Assembly (NCBI GenBank): GCA_035500455.1
Contig: DATJXG010000095.1
Span: forward strand, 1-8,282
Origin: DATJXG01 sp035500455
GTDB taxonomy: Bacteria; Acidobacteriota; Terriglobia; Terriglobales; Acidobacteriaceae
Length of the DNA: 8,282 nucleotides
Reading direction: 5' to 3'
The number at the start of each line of letters is the position of its first letter. Position 1 is the stretch's first letter. Both the position numbers and the translations under genes were made by a program. Positions 4,163 through 8,282 of this stretch are shown one piece after another. The notes under the pieces were generated by a model, which saw only the letters and a program-made list of their open reading frames with translations, ran no database searches and was not told where the DNA came from.

Positions 4163-6619
4163 ATGGTCCCTATGTCCTTCTACTGGAAGCGTCCCAGCCT
4201 TTTACTACTCGTATTCGTCCTGATGCCCCTGAGTTGGGCCGACACCGCAGCCTTTGACCTGCCCGGCCCCCAGATCGAGGTCCGGGTTACCCGCGACCAC
4301 AAAACGCTATCGATCTCCGAGGTCCCCAACCTGCGGCCCGGCGACCGCCTGTGGATTCATCCCGATCTGCCCGATACCCAATCGGTCCACTACCTGCTGA
4401 TCGTAGCCTTTCTGCGCGGCTCTACCAACCCGCCGCCGGACGACTGGTTCATCAAGGCGGAGACCTGGAGCAAGCGGATCCGTGAAGAGGGCGTGGTGAT
4501 TACCGTTCCCAAGGAAGCGCAGCAGGCACTGCTTTTCCTCGCGCCCGAGACCAGCGGAGATTTCTCCACTCTGCGTGAGGCCGTGCGCGGCAAGCCCGGA
4601 GCCTTCGTTCGCGCCTCGCAGGATTTGGACCGCGCCAGCCTCGACCGCTCGCGCCTGGACACGTACCTCAGCGCAGTGGAGAAAACTTCCAACACCGATC
4701 CCGCGGCGCTGCATGAACGCTCCGTCCTGCTCGCCCGCAGTCTGAGCATCAAGCTCGACCAGGACTGTTTCAACAAACCCGTGGAACAGCAGCTCTCATG
4801 CCTGACGCAGAACACCGATCAACTGGTGCTGCAGGACGACCACAGCCAGTCCATGGTGTCGACGCTGACGTCGGGGCCGGGCTCGGACCTCATCGGCCAG
4901 CTCAGCACCACCCGCCTCGCCGGCGGCGGCATTTACAGTCCATACGTGGGCGCGATCGTGGATGTGGCCCGCATGATGGAAAGCTTCCGCAGTCCGCAGT
5001 ACCAGTACATTCCCGCGCTCGCCATCCCGAAGGAGGAGGAGCTGAACCTCAAGCTCAACAATCCGCCTTCGTTTCACAAGCCGATGTCGGTGCTGGTGAT
5101 CGGCCTGCCGCAGGTGGATGCCTCGCAACTGCCGCCGTTGCGCCCGGTAAATCCCAACGACGTGCTCTGCCTGCCCAAACCCTCTCTGGTGCTGGCCGCC
5201 GAAGGCGCTCCGCTGGTGTATTCCACCAGCCTGGCTCACGACCTGGTGCTGCGAGTGAAGAACAAGGCGGGACAGAATATCGATTTTCCAGTCACCGCCG
5301 ATCCTGCCCGCGGCGGCTTCGTGGTGGACGCCCGCAAACTTCAGAGCGCCAACCTCGACGCCGATGTTACCGGCACCGTCACCGGTTCGTGGGGCTTCGA
5401 CAGCTTCAGCGGGCCGAGCTTCCGGCTGCGAAATCCGAGGCCCACAGCCTGGAACGTTCCCTCCTCCGACCAGACCGCGCTTATCGTGGGCCGTGACGAT
5501 GTGCTCCATCTGCAAGCCGAGAGCGCCGCCTGCGTGGACCACGTGGAACTCAAAGACCAGCACGGAACGGACCTCCACGCCACCTGGAAAGCGACCAAGC
5601 CAAGCGAGCTGGAAATCCAGGTGCCGCTCAAGAAAACGGAGCCGGGGCCCATTACCGTGCAGGTGGCGCAGTATGGGCTGGCCGCGCCTGACAAGGTTTC
5701 TTTGCGCGCCTACGCCGAGGTTGGCCACCTTGATGGCTTCACCATGAATGCCGGCGACCACGAAGGCGTGCTGAAAGGAACTCGCCTGGACGAGGTTGCA
5801 GCCCTGGAGTTGAAGGGCGTGCGCTTCGCGCCCGCCGGCCTCACTCGGGTGGATGGCAGAGACGAACTAAATCTCTCCGCTCCCGACGCGGCAGAGGCGC
5901 TGCCCGCCGGCAACGCGCTTACCGCCCACGTGGCTCTTACCGACGGCCGCTCTCTCGATCTTCCGGTCACTCTCCAACCGCCGCGGCCGAAGGTTTCTCT
6001 GGTGAGTAAGAGCGTCGAACTTCCTGCGACCGCCTCGCCTATCCACCTGGGCAGCCCCGACGAACTGCCGCAGGACGGCAAGCTCGCTTTCCTGGTCAAA
6101 ACCGAAATCCCAGCCGACTTTCCCCGCACCGAGAAAATCGAGGTCGGCGCCGTCGACGGCTCGTTCGACGTTCTCCTCAGCACCGACAACGGAACTCTCA
6201 CTTTGGCCGACCCGCAGAACGCCCTGGCGCAACTGCAGCCGCTCAAAGCCTGGGGAGCCTCCGCATTCGGGCCGCTGCGCTTCCGCCCAGTGCAGGCCGA
6301 TGGAACCAAGGGCGACTGGCAACCGCTGGTGACTCTGGTCCGCGTGCCAGACGTAACCCAGGTACACTGCCCCGAAAAAGCGGACGACCCGTGCACCCTG
6401 AGCGGTTCCAACCTCTTCTTGATTGACTCAGTCGCCTCCGATAAGGATTTCACCGACCAGGTCGAGGTTCCGCTGGGCGCGATCAGCCCCAGCATCGACG
6501 TGCCTCGCCCCGCCGGGGGACAATTATTTATTAAGCTGCGCGACGATCCCTCGGTAGTCAGCACCCTGGACCTGCCGGCGAACTCGCGCCGCGCCGCTGC
6601 CTCCGCAGATCCTCACTGA
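4163..6619 (+). CDS. Large exported protein of unknown function (818 aa)
   Basis: I do not recognise this protein. It starts with a clear Sec signal peptide: KRP followed by LLLLVFVLMPL, with likely cleavage at SWA|D (after residue 26). Residues about 35-290 look mixed alpha/beta, with PGDRLWIHPDLPD near residue 60 and a helical part around 150-215. From about 300 to the end it is strand-rich and Pro-rich, as in stacked Ig-like or TIG-like domains. Similar phrases recur: CVDHVELKDQHGTDL, LDEVAALELKGVRF and LSGSNLFLIDSVASDKDF. Six cysteines (202, 213, 336, 457, 736, 744) suggest disulfides in the periplasm or outside the cell; two sit close in CPEKADDPC. There is no C-terminal membrane anchor or obvious sorting signal. 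ATG 4163 has no Shine-Dalgarno; ATG 4172 is an equally possible start. Downstream lies a GC hairpin. A role in surface or envelope binding is only a guess. Confidence 0.88.
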   Translation: MVPMSFYWKRPSLLLLVFVLMPLSWADTAAFDLPGPQIEVRVTRDHKTLSISEVPNLRPGDRLWIHPDLPDTQSVHYLLIVAFLRGSTNPPPDDWFIKAETWSKRIREEGVVITVPKEAQQALLFLAPETSGDFSTLREAVRGKPGAFVRASQDLDRASLDRSRLDTYLSAVEKTSNTDPAALHERSVLLARSLSIKLDQDCFNKPVEQQLSCLTQNTDQLVLQDDHSQSMVSTLTSGPGSDLIGQLSTTRLAGGGIYSPYVGAIVDVARMMESFRSPQYQYIPALAIPKEEELNLKLNNPPSFHKPMSVLVIGLPQVDASQLPPLRPVNPNDVLCLPKPSLVLAAEGAPLVYSTSLAHDLVLRVKNKAGQNIDFPVTADPARGGFVVDARKLQSANLDADVTGTVTGSWGFDSFSGPSFRLRNPRPTAWNVPSSDQTALIVGRDDVLHLQAESAACVDHVELKDQHGTDLHATWKATKPSELEIQVPLKKTEPGPITVQVAQYGLAAPDKVSLRAYAEVGHLDGFTMNAGDHEGVLKGTRLDEVAALELKGVRFAPAGLTRVDGRDELNLSAPDAAEALPAGNALTAHVALTDGRSLDLPVTLQPPRPKVSLVSKSVELPATASPIHLGSPDELPQDGKLAFLVKTEIPADFPRTEKIEVGAVDGSFDVLLSTDNGTLTLADPQNALAQLQPLKAWGASAFGPLRFRPVQADGTKGDWQPLVTLVRVPDVTQVHCPEKADDPCTLSGSNLFLIDSVASDKDFTDQVEVPLGAISPSIDVPRPAGGQLFIKLRDDPSVVSTLDLPANSRRAAASADPH

Positions 6620-6633
6620 CCATAGCCATGTAG

Positions 6634-6664
6634 GGACGGGGCTTGCCCCGGGCTTGTCCCGTCC
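6634..6664. terminator. GC-rich hairpin after the exported-protein gene
   Basis: GGACGGG (6634-6640) pairs with CCCGTCC (6658-6664) around a 17-nt loop. A competing inner hairpin, CGGGG-CTTG-CCCCG (6637-6650), is also possible. It sits 15 nt past the stop at 6619. No T-run follows, so it is either a rho-assisted terminator or an intergenic REP-like repeat. Confidence 0.45.
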
Positions 6665-6714
6665 TCCGAGCAAAGCGAGGGCAAAGCGCCACAGACCCAG
6701 CGAAGCAAACCAAT

Positions 6715-6744
6715 TTGCGCCCATTCCTTCTACCGCAGTAGCAT
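6715..6744 (+). promoter_or_regulatory. Possible promoter of the exported hydrolase
   Basis: TTGCGC (6715-6720), 18-nt spacer, TAGCAT (6739-6744). Both boxes are weak. Initiation about 7 nt after the -10 would fall at the ATG (6752), which would explain the missing Shine-Dalgarno as a leaderless message. Tentative. Confidence 0.25.
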
Positions 6745-6751
6745 CTGCTCC

Positions 6752-7756
6752 ATGAAAATAAGCGGTTACCTTCTCCTGTTCGCTCTGGCATTCATCCCCG
6801 CCGAACCTGTCGCAGCACAAGCCTCGAAAACTTTGGTCTCGCGCGTTTACACCATCAACGAAGGCTACGTGGACGCCGGCGGCGTAATGATCTACTACAC
6901 CACCTTCGGGCGCGGCGAACCCCTGGTAATCGTTCACGGCGGCCCGGGCGCGTCCCACGACTACTTCCTGCCCTACCTGCTGCCGCTCGCCCGCCACAAC
7001 CGCATCGTCTTCATCGACGAGCGCGGCTCCGGCCGCTCGCAGAAACTCGAGGATCTCTCGGGATACACCGTGGAGAACATGGTGGAAGATCTCGAGATCG
7101 TCCGCCAGGCGCTGGGACTGGGCAAGATCAATTTGTTAGGCCATTCCTACGGCGGAGTGCTGGCGCAAGCCTACGCCCTGAAATATCAGCGCAATCTTTC
7201 CCACTTGATCCTGGCCAGCACCTTCTCCAGCACCAAAGCCATGAACGAGGTTTTCAGGAAGCAGAAAGAAAAGATGCCGCCGGAACTCCGCGACCACATC
7301 GACCGCCTGGAAGCCGCCGGACTCTACGGCCAGGGCCCCGACTACCGCAAGAACCGCTACTCCGACGAATACATGATCACCGCCTGGGGCGACGGATATT
7401 TTCCCTATCTTTATCAGAACCACCCTGACCCGAACTACGATCCGGTGCAAAACGGCATCATGTCGTGGGACCTCTACCGCGAGATGTGGGGCGAGCACGG
7501 CGAGTTCGTCATCGACGGTAATCTGAAATCGGTCGAGTACACCGACCGCCTCCCGGCAATCAAGGTGCCGACGCTGCTGATTGCCGGAGACCACGACGAG
7601 TGCGATCCCTCGCTCTCCCAGGTGATGCATGCGAAGATCGCCGGATCAAAGCTCGAAATCCTGCCGAAATCAGGCCACATGACGTTCGTAGATCAACCAA
7701 AGATGTTCATGCAGGCGGTAGATGAGTTCCTGCACGGAGCGAGATCAAGCCAATAG
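6752..7756 (+). CDS. Exported alpha/beta hydrolase, proline iminopeptidase-like (S33)
   Basis: A 334-aa alpha/beta hydrolase with a signal peptide (cleavage near VAA|Q, residue 22) and the S33 proline iminopeptidase hallmarks. Seen: oxyanion-hole motif HGGPG (62-66), DERGSGRS (89-96), nucleophile elbow GHSYGG (130-135) with Ser132, the acid in AGDHDE (Asp282 most likely), and SGHMTF with His309, completing a Ser-Asp-His triad. A cap domain lies between about 155 and 250. These enzymes release N-terminal proline or other residues from small peptides, but the same fold serves esterases and amide hydrolases, so the substrate is open. Export suggests processing of peptides outside the cytoplasm. 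Length is usual for the family plus the signal. It is convergent with lspA and stands alone on its strand. Confidence 0.92.
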   Translation: MKISGYLLLFALAFIPAEPVAAQASKTLVSRVYTINEGYVDAGGVMIYYTTFGRGEPLVIVHGGPGASHDYFLPYLLPLARHNRIVFIDERGSGRSQKLEDLSGYTVENMVEDLEIVRQALGLGKINLLGHSYGGVLAQAYALKYQRNLSHLILASTFSSTKAMNEVFRKQKEKMPPELRDHIDRLEAAGLYGQGPDYRKNRYSDEYMITAWGDGYFPYLYQNHPDPNYDPVQNGIMSWDLYREMWGEHGEFVIDGNLKSVEYTDRLPAIKVPTLLIAGDHDECDPSLSQVMHAKIAGSKLEILPKSGHMTFVDQPKMFMQAVDEFLHGARSSQ

Positions 7757-7838
7757 CAGCGGGGACCTTGGCGCCCTCGGCGGAAGTTCTCAGCGTCCTC
7801 TGCGTTTTAAGATTTTGCTTTTCTGCCGCGGGAGGCAA
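7757..7838. other. Convergent gap with an intergenic repeat phrase
   Basis: An 82-bp gap between convergent genes. TCAGCGTCCTCTGCG (7790-7804) differs from TTAGCGTTCTTTGCG (1401-1415) only by three T/C changes, so both belong to one dispersed phrase. No convincing terminator for either gene was found. Confidence 0.5.
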
Positions 7839-8282
7839 TCAAGCAGACTTCTGCGGAGCCGGCGCCTTGGAAAACAAAACTTCAATCACCAGCAACCCCG
7901 CGCCCACGACGATGGCGCTGTCGGCCACATTGAACGCCGGCCAGGCGTAACTGCCGAGATAGAAGAGAAGAAAATCCACCACTCGCCCGGTCAGCAGGCG
8001 GTCCCAGAGATTGCCTAGCGCGCCGCCCAGGATCAGCGCCAATCCCAGCCCGGTGGTGGCCATGGTGTGCGTATTGCGCCACAGCAGGGTCAACACCACC
8101 ATCAACGCCACGATCGAGAACACCACCAGCATCCCCATTTTCCATTGCGACGGCGAATCAGCGAACAGGCTGAAGGCCGCACCCCGGTTCTCCACGTGGG
8201 TGAGGTAGAAAAAACCGCCCATGACCTTGATGTTGTCGTGCATGGCGATATCTTTCGCCACGATCCATTTCGAGGCGCGGTC
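7839..8282 (-). CDS. lspA: Lipoprotein signal peptidase (signal peptidase II), 5' end missing
   Basis: The inner-membrane aspartyl protease that removes the signal peptide from prolipoproteins after lipidation. The frame stays open to the window edge: upstream of a GTG codon at 8261 it reads DRASKWIV, matching the family's N-terminal D..(T/S)K motif. The gene therefore starts outside, probably about 15-20 residues beyond. The visible 147 residues include ENRGAAFS (31-38), a membrane segment (about 50-68), GGALGNLWDRLLTGRVVDF (86-104) and FNVADSAI (117-124). The catalytic dyad should be Asp103 and Asp121. A last membrane segment ends near residue 137. The gene is convergent with the hydrolase. 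Its own promoter and upstream partner are not in the window. Confidence 0.96.
   Translation of the reverse strand, partial: DRASKWIVAKDIAMHDNIKVMGGFFYLTHVENRGAAFSLFADSPSQWKMGMLVVFSIVALMVVLTLLWRNTHTMATTGLGLALILGGALGNLWDRLLTGRVVDFLLFYLGSYAWPAFNVADSAIVVGAGLLVIEVLFSKAPAPQKSA

Noticed and set aside
4796..6564. Two long minus-strand frames (321 and 284 aa) opposite the exported protein
   Set aside because: They overlap a plus-strand gene with a signal peptide and ordinary composition. Their own products are low-complexity and Arg/Gly/His- or Ser/Arg-rich, as expected for shadows.
8259..8261. GTG at 8261 as the true start of lspA
   Set aside because: The frame continues upstream to the window edge with DRASKWIV, which matches the conserved N-terminal motif of the family, so the gene is simply cut by the window.

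Overview
The window looks like a stretch of an Acidobacteriota chromosome, probably class Terriglobia. This is an inference from the high G+C content, the short genes on both strands, and the mosaic of degenerate palindromic repeats in nearly every intergenic gap. No rRNA, tRNA or taxonomic marker is present, so the assignment is soft. No transposase, integrase, CRISPR array or tRNA was seen.

Layout. Left part: a glutaryl-CoA-type acyl-CoA dehydrogenase on the minus strand (79-1260). A 309-bp divergent gap separates it from a plus-strand pair, a 75-aa uncharacterised protein (1570-1797) and a DedA-family membrane protein (1834-2469). Middle: a gap built of 7-bp GAACTGA-like units with a long inverted repeat (2463-2633), then a small secreted protein of unknown function (2673-3119). 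Next comes a minus-strand VapBC-type toxin-antitoxin pair (antitoxin 3608-3841, PIN toxin 3222-3611). This pair sits between two copies of an ~82-bp direct repeat (3131-3212 and 3900-3982) that share a 36-nt perfect block. Right part: an 818-aa exported protein I do not recognise (4163-6619), an exported proline-iminopeptidase-like alpha/beta hydrolase (6752-7756), and, convergent to it, the lipoprotein signal peptidase lspA (7839-8282), cut at its 5' end by the window edge.

How the genes relate. I see no single pathway. Envelope biology recurs: DedA (lipid carrier recycling), LspA (lipoprotein maturation) and three proteins with signal peptides. The dehydrogenase belongs to lysine/tryptophan/aromatic breakdown and has no pathway partners here. 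The toxin-antitoxin pair is the only accessory-looking module. Its flanking direct repeats and the A+T-rich promoter region with repeated operator-like half-sites are the most notable structures. No convincing new multi-gene system is visible. The best leads are the repeat-bracketed toxin-antitoxin cassette, the inverted repeat array after DedA, and the large unknown secreted protein.
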